Part shown: in pieces, positions 1-7,212 of the stretch
Layout of the letters: every line of letters starts with the position of its first letter
How positions within the stretch are numbered: the stretch's first letter is position 1
NCBI GenBank assembly: GCA_021162425.1
Contig: JAGGYQ010000013.1
Coordinates: forward strand, 1-32,910
Reading direction: 5' to 3'
Length of the DNA stretch: 32,910 bases
From: Candidatus Aenigmatarchaeota archaeon
Lineage (GTDB): Archaea; Aenigmatarchaeota; Aenigmatarchaeia; QMZP01; QMZT01
Notes under the pieces: generated by a model
The model's input: only the letters and a program-made list of their open reading frames with translations
The model's database searches: none
Told to the model about the DNA's origin: nothing
Program-made: the position numbers and the translations under genes

Positions 1-125
1 CCCTTATTCCCTTATGGCTCGGAAGGGTTGATAAGGGCGGGCGTGGCGCCCTTATTCCCTTATGGCTCGGAAGGGTTGATAAGGGAGGGGAAGGCTCCCT
101 TATGTTGGAAATCCCAGCGGCCCCA
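1..125 (+). tRNA. 3' part of an intron-containing tRNA gene (5' exon outside the window)
   Basis: Positions 113-117 (CCCAG) read as the 3' strand of a T-stem, 118-124 (CGGCCCC) as the 3' acceptor strand, and A125 as discriminator. No CCA is encoded. Everything upstream from 1 to 111 is intron, nearly identical to the T-loop intron of tRNA-Val(CAC) at 10169-10316. The 3' splice bulge would be AAT (110-112), with the cut between 111 and 112, and TGGA (106-109) is the intron side of the central helix. The 5' exon must begin GGGGCCG and contain a CTGGG T-stem strand. Its identity cannot be told without it. The assignment is inferred from the match with the complete tRNA-Val(CAC) gene. Confidence 0.75.
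25..115 (+). repeat. 91-bp intron repeat, left copy (inverted relative to 10165-10255)
   Basis: Positions 25-115 match the reverse complement of 10165-10255 with one difference (T32 against C). The element is built of a 37-bp unit (1-37 and 49-85) with 11-bp spacers, a period of 48, and a partial third unit at 97-115. It folds into two adjacent perfect hairpins: 31-39 with 47-55, and 79-87 with 95-103, each 9 bp with a 7-nt loop. Both copies lie in tRNA T-loop introns, and the identity runs to the first three T-stem bases. Confidence 0.93.
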
Positions 126-140
126 TTCTCTTTTTTATTC
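126..140 (+). terminator. T-rich terminator after the partial tRNA
   Basis: A run of six T (131-136) within a pyrimidine-rich tract follows the tRNA 3' end directly, as expected for archaeal intrinsic termination. The same tract lies about 25-30 bp upstream of the ATG at 162 and may serve as the TATA region of the pilin operon. Confidence 0.5.
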
Positions 141-161
141 TTCCTAAACGAAAAATAGTTT

Positions 162-566
162 ATGAAAGCTCAAGCTGCTTTTGAATATATGGTCATAGCC
201 ATTTTCATTTTAGGTTTCCTTACACCGATATGGATCTACGCATCCCAAGTTAAGACCCAGACAAACGACGACTTCATCCTTTCATATGCAAAAAATGCTG
301 TTTCACAGATAGCAAAATACGCCGATATGGTATATTCTCAACGAAGCAGTGCGAAGGTTAAGATAGGTGTTTATATTCCAAGCAACGTTCAATACACAAA
401 CATAACGGACCATCTAATAAACATAAGAGTTCTTTCGAGTTCAGGACCAGTTGACATCTTTGAAAATTCGATAGCCAAACTTAACGGAACTTTACCTTCT
501 GATGAAGGCTTTTACTGGGTCCTGATAAAGGCAGAAGGAGATTATGTTAACATAACACTGGCGTGA
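162..566 (+). CDS. Class III signal-peptide (archaeal pilin-like) protein 1
   Basis: This 134-residue protein starts MKAQAAFEYM, the class III signal-peptide pattern of archaeal pilin-like proteins: a short basic start, then Q-x-x-x-E at the head of a hydrophobic helix of about 20 residues. Cleavage is expected between A3 and Q4 by an EppA/PibD-type prepilin peptidase. The rest is a short extracytoplasmic domain with several possible N-glycosylation sites (NIT, NGT, NIT). It is first of three tightly packed genes with the same start type, 4 bp before the next. The family call rests on the signal motif; the mature domain is not recognised. It could be a pilus or other surface-filament subunit. 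Confidence 0.8.
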   Translation: MKAQAAFEYMVIAIFILGFLTPIWIYASQVKTQTNDDFILSYAKNAVSQIAKYADMVYSQRSSAKVKIGVYIPSNVQYTNITDHLINIRVLSSSGPVDIFENSIAKLNGTLPSDEGFYWVLIKAEGDYVNITLA

Positions 567-570
567 TTCC

Positions 571-954
571 ATGAAGGCGCAACTTGCGGTAGAATTCATA
601 TTAATCTTTGCAATTTTCCTCGCAGCGCTAACAATCATAGCGTTGTCATTGCTGAATAAGGCGGTTGATATAAGTCGTTCCACAATAGAAAGAGAAGCGA
701 ATACTCTCCTATCTAAGGTGGCAAACACAATAAACACAGTCTTTCTGGAAGGAGACGGATTTGCTATAAACTTGACACTTCCAGAAAAAATCAAAGGCTT
801 TGACTACAATATCAGCATAGAAAATCAGAGTATATGGCTCACAATGAATCAGCGCAGTTACCACAAAAGACTGCTAACGAACAATGTCACAGGTGAGTTA
901 AAGAAGGGGGAAAATTTGTTAAAAAATGTAAACGGCGGTATTGTGATAAAATGA
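571..954 (+). CDS. Class III signal-peptide (archaeal pilin-like) protein 2
   Basis: A 127-residue protein starting MKAQLAVEFI, with the same K-A-Q-x-x-x-E pattern before a hydrophobic stretch (residues 9-28), then a polar domain with several N-x-T/S sites. It begins 4 bp after the stop of the first pilin-like gene and overlaps the next by ATGA, so the three are almost certainly cotranscribed and probably contribute to one extracellular filament or surface complex. The mature domain has no recognisable signature beyond size and composition. Confidence 0.8.
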   Translation: MKAQLAVEFILIFAIFLAALTIIALSLLNKAVDISRSTIEREANTLLSKVANTINTVFLEGDGFAINLTLPEKIKGFDYNISIENQSIWLTMNQRSYHKRLLTNNVTGELKKGENLLKNVNGGIVIK

Positions 955-1427
955 AAAAAGCCCAGGTATGGTCTCTTGATTTCATAACATCTGTGGTTTT
1001 ATTCACACTCGTAATTGCCATGTTTTTCTTTGCATGGACATACGTAAACACCCAAAGTGAGCAGCAAAGATTTTTCAATGATATAGAAAAGGCAGCATTA
1101 TCTGTTTCAGATGCGCTCGTGAGAACAAAGGGCATGCCTGAATTTTGGAACCCTGACAATGTGAAAATCATAGGGCTTGCAGCTGACGAAAATGTTCTAA
1201 ATTCGACAAAAGTAGGATATTTTTTTGAAATGGGAAACGCAGATTACAACAGAACAAAAGTCCTGCTTGTGGGAACCTATGACTTCTTTTTTGAGATAAA
1301 AGACCTTAATGGGACATCCTACGGGAAAATAGGCACAAAACCGAAGGAAAGGATCACGGTGCCTGTGACAAGATATTGCATTTTGGATAATAGAATTGTT
1401 AAAGTAGAATTTGCGTTGATAGCCTAA
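951..1427 (+). CDS. Class III signal-peptide-like (pilin-like) protein 3
   Basis: A 158-residue protein starting MKKAQVWSLDF with a long hydrophobic helix (about residues 11-30). The start has the basic K-K-A-Q cleavage region, but the +5 acid is D rather than E, and the domain is larger. This resembles the minor, less canonical pilin often found last in such clusters. It overlaps the preceding gene by 4 bp (ATGA). Its 3' end overlaps the convergent gene ending at 1424 by 4 bp. The role as minor pilin or filament cap is inferred from position only. Confidence 0.72.
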   Translation: MKKAQVWSLDFITSVVLFTLVIAMFFFAWTYVNTQSEQQRFFNDIEKAALSVSDALVRTKGMPEFWNPDNVKIIGLAADENVLNSTKVGYFFEMGNADYNRTKVLLVGTYDFFFEIKDLNGTSYGKIGTKPKERITVPVTRYCILDNRIVKVEFALIA

Positions 1428-1687
1428 ATATTAAGTTCAAGCATCTTGTATTTTATTTTCAGTTTATAGCCCATTCTCTTTAATGTCTCTATAACACCTA
1501 CTTCGTATGGCCCTTCGCCGTTTAAAAACTCTTTAATACCAAGTTCAATAGCAACAATAGGATGTATTATATCAATAACTATGGTCTTGCCCTCGATTTT
1601 AATTTCAGCTGCGGGAGACTTGCCCAAAAAAACCATGAAGTGAAGCCTCCCCACGAGCGATGTGAGAATATCCGTGAAAAAGCCCAT
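1424..1687 (-). CDS. Hypothetical protein (87 aa), paired with the 1697-1891 gene
   Basis: I do not recognise this protein. It has an N-terminal amphipathic or weakly hydrophobic helix (MGFFTDILTSLVGRLHFMVF), then a beta-rich central part containing GKTIVIDI, then a charged helix and a basic C-terminus. It follows the 64-residue gene at 1697-1891 with a 9-bp gap on the same strand. Both proteins place an amphipathic helix before a K-I-x-G-K-x-x-I-x-I type beta hairpin, so they may be distant paralogues or partners. No signal peptide or metal site is visible. Confidence 0.55.
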   Translation of the reverse strand: MGFFTDILTSLVGRLHFMVFLGKSPAAEIKIEGKTIVIDIIHPIVAIELGIKEFLNGEGPYEVGVIETLKRMGYKLKIKYKMLELNI

Positions 1688-1696
1688 AGCGATCTT

Positions 1697-1891
1697 TTAT
1701 TTTTCTTTCTTTGCAAACGGCGCGATTGTTATATCTATTTTGCCATCAACCTTTAGCGCGACGTCCCCGATTTTGAACTCGACGCCATCGAGATTTATCT
1801 TTGTTTTGGCTTCCCTGCCCTGCAGGAGTTGCAAAATTTTGGCTATCAGCTCATCTTTGTTTTGAATCATTTCCTCAAACACACCCATCAT
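1697..1891 (-). CDS. Hypothetical small protein (64 aa)
   Basis: A small protein: a charged helix (residues 5-25, FEEMIQNKDELIAKILQLLQ) followed by two predicted beta hairpins (INLDGVEFKIGDVALKVDGKIDITI) and a lysine-rich tail. Two adjacent ATG codons are possible. A GAGGTGG Shine-Dalgarno-like sequence just upstream fits the second (position 1888) slightly better. It is first in a two-gene unit with 1424-1687 and is divergent from the HerA-like gene. Function unknown. Confidence 0.6.
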   Translation of the reverse strand: MMGVFEEMIQNKDELIAKILQLLQGREAKTKINLDGVEFKIGDVALKVDGKIDITIAPFAKKEK

Positions 1892-1901
1892 ACCACCTCA
1901 T

Positions 1902-1986
1902 CGTTTTTTATAAATAATTTGTTTGTTTGCCTTATTAACCTAATGGGCGTCAAATCTATAAATTAGAATAAAACAAACTAATTATT
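1902..1986. promoter_or_regulatory. Divergent promoter region with a 16-bp inverted repeat
   Basis: Between the small-protein unit (minus) and the HerA-like gene (plus). CTATAAATTAG near 1957-1967 is a TATA-like box about 25 bp before the ATG at 1987, making that gene likely leaderless. The words at 1913-1928 and 1971-1986 (AAACAAACTAATTATT) are reverse complements except for one base, one copy next to each gene start. This symmetry suggests a pair of operator half-sites controlling both genes. Confidence 0.5.
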
Positions 1987-3285
1987 ATGGTTGAAAAGAT
2001 TATTGTCGGCAAGGATTGGAAAGACCTGAGGAAATTCGGGGATAAGGGGACAGCATTCATAGGCAAGCACGTCGTCGGTAAAGGCGAGGAAGCCCATTTG
2101 ACAAATCCTGTTCTTATGGATGTTTCAAGACCGCATGTGATTTTGTTGTGTGGTAAAAGGGGAACTGGCAAGTCATATTCAGGTGGCGTAATAGCAGAAG
2201 AGATTTCAAGACTCCCGAGCGATATAAAAAAGAACATATCTGTTCTGATGGTTGACACAATGGGCATATACTGGTCGATGAAGATGCCGAATGAAAAAGA
2301 TGCAGAGCTTCTGAAAAAATGGGGTCTGAAGCCCCAGGGTCTAAAAAGTGCAAGGATATTCGTTCCGAAAGGGTATTTCGATGAATACAAACAATCTGGA
2401 ATAGATGTCGATTTCCCTTTCACCATCTCTGTTGGCGAGCTTACAGCAGAGGACTGGATAGTAACCTTTGGGTTTTCCATGATAGACGACCAAGGCATAC
2501 TTATAGAGAAAGCCATCGAGAAGGTGCGAAAAGAAAAAGGAAACACATACTCTATAGATGACATCATAGGTGTAATCGAAGGGGACGATGAGACGGAGAA
2601 AAGGGTAAAATATGCTGTTATAAATCGTTTCAGGGCAGCGAAAAGCTGGGGCATATTTGAAAAAGAGGGAACAAGAACAGAAGAGCTTCTGTCGCCGGGT
2701 GTTATTACTATATTAGATGTTTCCCATTACATGCGTGTTTCCGAGTCGTGGTCAATACGCTCCATGGTTGTTGGCCTGCTCGGGAGAAAAATATTCACCG
2801 AGCGACTTAAAGCAAGAAAAATAGAGGAATACAGCCAAATCACGGGTCAGGCGAAAAAAACTGTTCCTATGGTATGGATAATGATAGATGAAGCGCATCA
2901 ATTCATACCAAACAAGGGATTCACAGCTGCAACAGGACCTTTGCTCACAGCAATAAAAGAAGGAAGAGAACCAGGTATATCCATGCTTTTGATAACACAG
3001 AGACCTGATAAACTCCATGAAGATGCCCTTTCTCAGGCAGACCTTATAATTTCCCATAGGTTAACCTCTCGCGCAGACATAGAGGCGTTGCGTTCGATTA
3101 TGCAGACATACATGCTTGAAGACATACAAGAATATCTGGCTAACTTGCCAAAAACAAAGGGTTCAGCCATCTTGCTGGACGATAACTCCGAACGCATATA
3201 TCAGATACAGGTAAGACCAAGGTTTTCGTGGCACGCTGGCGGCTCACCTATAATAATAAAGAAGAAATCACTTCTGAAAGAATAG
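1987..3285 (+). CDS. HerA/VirB4-type P-loop ATPase
   Basis: A 432-residue ATPase of the HerA/FtsK superfamily. Walker A is GKRGTGKS (residues 56-63) and Walker B is IMIDEAHQF (298-306, D301-E302). The LLITQRPDKL segment and the following HRLTSRADIEAL segment match the sensor and arginine-finger region of HerA-like proteins. The family forms hexameric DNA-translocating motors; HerA proper works with NurA, Mre11 and Rad50 in end resection. The protein lacks an obvious N-terminal HAS barrel of full length, and no nurA, mre11 or rad50 lies nearby, so it may be one of the shorter HerA-like ATPases rather than HerA itself. Divergently transcribed from the 1697-1891 unit. Confidence 0.85.
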   Translation: MVEKIIVGKDWKDLRKFGDKGTAFIGKHVVGKGEEAHLTNPVLMDVSRPHVILLCGKRGTGKSYSGGVIAEEISRLPSDIKKNISVLMVDTMGIYWSMKMPNEKDAELLKKWGLKPQGLKSARIFVPKGYFDEYKQSGIDVDFPFTISVGELTAEDWIVTFGFSMIDDQGILIEKAIEKVRKEKGNTYSIDDIIGVIEGDDETEKRVKYAVINRFRAAKSWGIFEKEGTRTEELLSPGVITILDVSHYMRVSESWSIRSMVVGLLGRKIFTERLKARKIEEYSQITGQAKKTVPMVWIMIDEAHQFIPNKGFTAATGPLLTAIKEGREPGISMLLITQRPDKLHEDALSQADLIISHRLTSRADIEALRSIMQTYMLEDIQEYLANLPKTKGSAILLDDNSERIYQIQVRPRFSWHAGGSPIIIKKKSLLKE

Positions 3286-3289
3286 GGCT

Positions 3290-4540
3290 CTACCGTTTGA
3301 TTTTCCCTCTAATTTTTACGATCTTTATCCATTTCAGCCCTTCGTTTTTGTTGGCATCTTTAACTACTAGCTTGAAATTTTTGAGTCTTATGATGTCACC
3401 TTTTTTTGCTGGTTTACCGAGCAGCTTAGTTATGAGCTCACCAATGGTTTTAAGACCACCCTTATATTTCAGACCTGTCAGTTTTTCAACATCTTCCAGC
3501 GACGTGTCTGGTTTCACCATCATCGTCCTTTTATCAAGAATTCGTATGTTTGTTTTGCTTATATCACTTTCATCGTATATCTCACCGACAATCTCTTCCA
3601 GCAAATCTTCGAGTGTGACGAGACCTTTCACTTTTCCTTTTCTGTCTTTTACAATAGCTATATGTGTCCCGCTTTCCCTGAATTCGTCCAGCAAAAGGTC
3701 CAGATTCTTGTTTTCAGGGATGAACATTACAGGCGAGGATATGGTTGACACATGAATGTCATGCTGCCCTTTTTTCAGATATTTTAGGACATCTTTCACA
3801 TGCAGAATGCCTATGATATTGTCCAGCCCGCCTTTGTATATGGGTATTCTTGAGTATTTCGATTTTATAATCTCTGGCAACGCTTCCATGAGTTTGGCGT
3901 CATATCTGACTGCAATGATGTCCTTTCTCGGTGTCATGACCTCGGAGACTGTTGTATCGCCGAATTCGAATATGTTGTGTATCATCTCCTCTTCGTCCCT
4001 CTCGATTATCCCGGCTTCAACACCCATGCTTAAAGCAGCTTTTATTTCATCTTCACTTATCTTTCGCTCCTTTTTCCTGCGTTCGAACAGGTCAAGCAGT
4101 ATTAAACTTAACTTCTCTATGAATATCACCACAGGGTAAAGCAGCTTCATCAAAATATAGAGCGGTGTCGCAAAAAACAGGGACATTCTCTCCGCGTTTT
4201 GATAACAGAAAGACTTCGGGAATATCTCACCGAAAACCAGAATGAAAAATGTCATTATTCCTGTTGCGAGACCAATGCCCAGCGAACCAAACATATTTGT
4301 GAAGACAATAGTTGCGAAAGACGCGGCTGAAATATTGACAAGATTGTTTCCTATGAGGATTGTTATGAGGAGTTTATGTGGGTTTTCCTTTATTTTTTTG
4401 AGTGTTTTTGCCCCTCTTTTTCTCTGTCTTATGAGTTTCTTCACTTTTATATCACTCAGCGAAAAAAGTGCGATTTCCGAACCTGAGAATAGGGCGGAAA
4501 GCAGTATGAGAATCACAAGGACGACAGTCTCGACAAGCAT
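3290..4540 (-). CDS. CNNM/CorC-HlyC family membrane protein (DUF21-CBS-CBS-CorC_C)
   Basis: A 416-residue protein with the full family architecture: DUF21/CNNM transmembrane domain (residues 1-175, with FSGSEIALFSL and the IGNNLVNI motif), a CBS pair (about 190-315, including VMTPRKDI and LVTLEDLLEEIVGEI), and a C-terminal CorC_HlyC domain (about 325-410). Such proteins are linked to Mg2+ and Co2+ transport or homeostasis, with nucleotide sensing by the CBS pair. A TTTAAATAT box about 20 bp upstream of the ATG suggests a leaderless start. It converges with the HerA-like gene (4-bp gap). Confidence 0.9.
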   Translation of the reverse strand: MLVETVVLVILILLSALFSGSEIALFSLSDIKVKKLIRQRKRGAKTLKKIKENPHKLLITILIGNNLVNISAASFATIVFTNMFGSLGIGLATGIMTFFILVFGEIFPKSFCYQNAERMSLFFATPLYILMKLLYPVVIFIEKLSLILLDLFERRKKERKISEDEIKAALSMGVEAGIIERDEEEMIHNIFEFGDTTVSEVMTPRKDIIAVRYDAKLMEALPEIIKSKYSRIPIYKGGLDNIIGILHVKDVLKYLKKGQHDIHVSTISSPVMFIPENKNLDLLLDEFRESGTHIAIVKDRKGKVKGLVTLEDLLEEIVGEIYDESDISKTNIRILDKRTMMVKPDTSLEDVEKLTGLKYKGGLKTIGELITKLLGKPAKKGDIIRLKNFKLVVKDANKNEGLKWIKIVKIRGKIKR

Positions 4541-4562
4541 ACTTAATAATTTGCTCCGATAT

Positions 4563-5324
4563 TTAAATTTCAGGAATAAACTTGTAAAGATGTTTTTTGA
4601 GGTTCACCTTGTTCTTTTTCACGCTTACGCCCTCTTTTTTGAGCATTCTCACTCTTTTTTTCACAGAGATGTTGCCTGTTTTAACCACGAGGCCATCGCT
4701 TCTGACAACCCTGTGAAAAGGTATGCTTTTAAGGTGCGTGCTTCTTGAAAGTATTTTTCCCACAGCCTTGGACGCTTTTGGGTTGCCCAGAATCTTTGCT
4801 ATCTCCGAGTAGGTTGTTACTTTTCCATGAGGAACGTTCCTTATAAGGTTCAGGACTTTTTCTGAAAAGCTCTCACCTGCCTGTGCGTTCAGGCGTTGTA
4901 GCTCCCTTTCTATAAACGTCTTTGATAATCTGTTGACCTTGTTCTCTATTTCTATGAGCTTTTTTGCGATGTCTCTGTAATTCTTATCTATTTTTGTTTC
5001 TATGTCCCTTCTCTTTTTGTTTAGCGTGTAGAATCTGAAGTCTGTTCGCTCTTTGTGTGCATTTGCCATGTTGAACGTCTGTTCGAGTTGTTTTGAAACT
5101 GTGTGCAGCTTTCTGTATAAATCATCCTGATAGTTCAGGGTTTTCCTTCCAAAAACTTCTTGCGATAGTTTGCCTGAACCTATGAGTATCAGAAACACCC
5201 ACAACACGATATGCTCAAATTTTATAGTTGACTGCATCGCGCTGGCAGCGAGAAACACAAGCATAGCTATGAATGTGAGCCAGAATATTTTATCCCAATG
5301 CTTCACCAGATGGATAGAAGCCAT
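4563..5324 (-). CDS. Membrane-anchored alkyltransferase-like (ATL) protein with coiled coil
   Basis: A 253-residue protein of three parts. Residues 11-50 hold two hydrophobic segments. Residues 65-150 are a long charged coiled-coil-like region. Residues 152-225 are a C-terminal Ada/MGMT DNA-binding domain (NVPHGKVTTYSEIAKILGNPKASKAVG and IPFHRVVRSDG). In O6-alkylguanine-DNA alkyltransferases the acceptor motif is PCHRV. Here the cysteine is Phe (F203), so the protein cannot accept an alkyl group and belongs with ATL-type proteins, which flag damage for repair and usually have Trp. The usual arginine finger position is Lys (K186). ATLs are normally soluble and about 100 residues, so the membrane anchor and coiled coil are unusual. 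The domain call is firm, the role inferred. Confidence 0.85.
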   Translation of the reverse strand: MASIHLVKHWDKIFWLTFIAMLVFLAASAMQSTIKFEHIVLWVFLILIGSGKLSQEVFGRKTLNYQDDLYRKLHTVSKQLEQTFNMANAHKERTDFRFYTLNKKRRDIETKIDKNYRDIAKKLIEIENKVNRLSKTFIERELQRLNAQAGESFSEKVLNLIRNVPHGKVTTYSEIAKILGNPKASKAVGKILSRSTHLKSIPFHRVVRSDGLVVKTGNISVKKRVRMLKKEGVSVKKNKVNLKKHLYKFIPEI

Positions 5325-5422
5325 AGTTATTATTTAATGGTAAAGAATTTAAGCTTTTATAGTTAGTAATGAATTTGTCTATCTGTTTGAACCATATATG
5401 AATCGACAAAAAACAGAAAGGC

Positions 5423-5440
5423 AATCTTTTTAAAAAGATT
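5423..5440. promoter_or_regulatory. 18-bp perfect palindrome in the eL42 promoter
   Basis: AATCTTTTTAAAAAGATT is perfectly self-complementary and includes a TTTTTAAAA TATA-like core, 37-54 bp upstream of the eL42 start codon at 5477. It could be the TATA box of the eL42-eS27-aIF2 operon or an operator overlapping it. AT-rich palindromes also arise by chance. Confidence 0.45.
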
Positions 5441-5476
5441 TGAACATATATGTGTTATTGACGTGGATGTGATATT

Positions 5477-5761
5477 ATGAAATTCCCAAAGACTGTTCGA
5501 ACATATTGCCCCAAATGCAAGAAGCATACTGAGCACGCGGTTAAACAATCGAAAAAGCGTGGGCGCTCGCAGGCTCATCCAAAATCTCAATCCCAGAGAA
5601 GATTCGAGCGAAAGCTAAAGGGATACGGCTCGTTCCCGAGACCGAATCCGAAGGGCGAGGGGAAGCCAACGAAAAAGGTCGACCTTCGCCTGACGTGCAA
5701 AGAATGCGGAAAATCCCACACGAAGAAAGGATTCAGAATAAAGAAATTTGAACTTACATAA
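5477..5761 (+). CDS. rpl44e: Large ribosomal subunit protein eL42 (L44e)
   Basis: A 94-residue ribosomal protein of the archaeal/eukaryotic L44e family. Two zinc-binding pairs, C11-x2-C14 and C74-x2-C77, bracket the basic central region ([21 protein letters not shown]). It binds near the E-site of the large subunit. It is first in the conserved archaeal order eL42, eS27, aIF2-alpha, with only 12 bp to eS27. Length is typical. Confidence 0.97.
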   Translation: MKFPKTVRTYCPKCKKHTEHAVKQSKKRGRSQAHPKSQSQRRFERKLKGYGSFPRPNPKGEGKPTKKVDLRLTCKECGKSHTKKGFRIKKFELT

Positions 5762-5773
5762 CGGTGATGAGTC

Positions 5774-5941
5774 ATGGCGTCAAAATTCGTAAAGGTTAAG
5801 TGCAAAAAATGCAAAAATGAGCAGATAATATTCGAGAAGGCGTCGCTCGCTGTTAAATGTCTGGTCTGCGGTGAGCTTCTTGCGGAACCGACAGGCGGGA
5901 AGGCTGTGATAAAGGCTGAAATAATAAAAGCGGTTTCCTGA
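5774..5941 (+). CDS. rps27e: Small ribosomal subunit protein eS27
   Basis: A 55-residue zinc-finger ribosomal protein, starting MASKFVKVKCKKC and ending with TGA at 5939-5941. The zinc ribbon is C10-x2-C13 and C29-x2-C32, followed by the family's GELLAEPTGGKA region. It sits between eL42 and aIF2-alpha, as in many archaea. It is short enough to be missed by length-filtered gene calling. Confidence 0.95.
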   Translation: MASKFVKVKCKKCKNEQIIFEKASLAVKCLVCGELLAEPTGGKAVIKAEIIKAVS

Positions 5942-5960
5942 AGCTCCTATACGTGATTTT

Positions 5961-6713
5961 ATGGTAGAAAAGGGTTTGCCTAAAGTTGGAGAATTAGTTG
6001 TGTGCAAAATAACGCGCATAAATCCGCATTCGGCTACTGCACATCTGATGGAATATGATAAAGAGGGCATGATACATGTTTCCGAGGTCGCCTCCAGATG
6101 GGTAAGGGATATACGCGAGTTCGTGAGAGAGAATCAATACGTTGTGTGCAAAGTGATGAGGGTTGACCACTACCACATATCCCTCTCCCTAAAACGTGTG
6201 CATAAAGAAGAAGCGAACAGAAAGCTGAATGAATACAAAAGGGAGACAAGGTGCAGAAAACTTTTGGAAATGTCAGGGAAGCTTGCTGGGAAGAACGAGA
6301 GGGACATTGAAAAGATGCAGGAGTTTTTGATCGAGGAGTTCGGCTCGATTAGAAAGGTTTTCGATACCGCGTTAAAAAATGCAAATCTTTTGTCAAGAAA
6401 AAATATCCCTAAAGACTGGTGCGACGCGATCGTAGAGGTTGCAAAAAAGAATTACGCAGAGAAGGTGTTTCAGGTTCGGGCTGTCCTGACACTTGTCACA
6501 ACGAAATCTGACGGCGTGAATGTCATAAAGAAATTTTTGCACGGGTTGGAAAAACAGGGGCTTGGCGTCCACTATATCGCTGCGCCAAAATACCTCGTCT
6601 CGCTCACAGGCAAAAATTACAAAGATGTGGAAGCGAAACTGGCTAACGCGTGCGAAAACGTATGCAAGGAGTTCAAAAAAATAGGCGAGGCCGACTTTGA
6701 GCTGAAAGATTAA
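5961..6713 (+). CDS. eif2a: Translation initiation factor aIF2 subunit alpha
   Basis: A 250-residue protein. An N-terminal S1/OB domain (about residues 9-85) carries GMIHVSEVASRWVRDIREFVRENQ, followed by the helical middle domain and the C-terminal alpha/beta domain (about 175-250) that binds the gamma subunit. The aIF2 trimer delivers initiator Met-tRNA to the small subunit. It is the last gene of the eL42-eS27-aIF2 operon. The nop10 gene that often follows in archaea is absent here; the next gene converges and overlaps the stop region by 4 bp. Confidence 0.97.
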   Translation: MVEKGLPKVGELVVCKITRINPHSATAHLMEYDKEGMIHVSEVASRWVRDIREFVRENQYVVCKVMRVDHYHISLSLKRVHKEEANRKLNEYKRETRCRKLLEMSGKLAGKNERDIEKMQEFLIEEFGSIRKVFDTALKNANLLSRKNIPKDWCDAIVEVAKKNYAEKVFQVRAVLTLVTTKSDGVNVIKKFLHGLEKQGLGVHYIAAPKYLVSLTGKNYKDVEAKLANACENVCKEFKKIGEADFELKD

Positions 6714-7162
6714 TGAACATATTCTTTCAATTCTTTAGGTATTTTTATCGCGCTTTCCGGCACTTGGATACATGACGTTGGTTCGATTTTCGATGGATCA
6801 ATTTTTGGGTTGAATGCGGACACAATTTCATCCGATAGACCAAATTCTTTAAGGATTTTGTGATAGCCGATGAGTTCTTCACTCATAATACTACCCACTT
6901 CTACGGTAACTATGTTGTCGTCCTTGTATCGGTCTCTTATTTCTTTTTCGTATCTATTCACCTCACGCTTTACGTATTGTTCGAAATAATCTTTGATGGA
7001 ACGCTTGGATGTATGCGTAACAGTAGCAGGTGAAGATATTTTGTTAAATTTTGTTAAATATTCTGCTATTTTATCACTCTCTGAATAGAGCAATGCTGCC
7101 AGTCCTAGCAGTCCTGCAGCGAGCCACGATACAATTTTCGAGGGTTTTGTATATTTTTTCAT
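6710..7162 (-). CDS. Membrane-anchored hypothetical protein (150 aa)
   Basis: I do not recognise the family. The start chosen is the ATG at 7162 (MKKYTKPSKIVSWLAAGLLG); a longer reading frame extends upstream but would run through the TATA-like ATTTATAAATATAAAT region near 7186-7200. One transmembrane segment or uncleaved signal lies at about residues 10-27, followed by a charged, mostly helical domain (SIKDYFEQYVKREVNRYEKE) and a C-terminal IPKELKEYVH. It is downstream of, and on the same strand as, the lipoprotein-like gene at 7213-7794. Confidence 0.65.
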   Translation of the reverse strand: MKKYTKPSKIVSWLAAGLLGLAALLYSESDKIAEYLTKFNKISSPATVTHTSKRSIKDYFEQYVKREVNRYEKEIRDRYKDDNIVTVEVGSIMSEELIGYHKILKEFGLSDEIVSAFNPKIDPSKIEPTSCIQVPESAIKIPKELKEYVH

Positions 7163-7212
7163 TTTTTCACTATCTTTAAGTGGTGATTTATATTTATAAA
7201 TCTTTCGCCTGC

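Noticed and set aside
1-115. CRISPR-like or satellite array at the window start
   Set aside because: Only two full units with 11-bp spacers are present. The same element sits in a tRNA intron at 10169-10316 and folds as tandem hairpins, so a structured intron explains it better.
5764-5775. GTGATGA as a C box before eS27
   Set aside because: No D box follows within usual distance, and the sequence is the 12-bp spacer with ribosome-binding context before the eS27 ATG.
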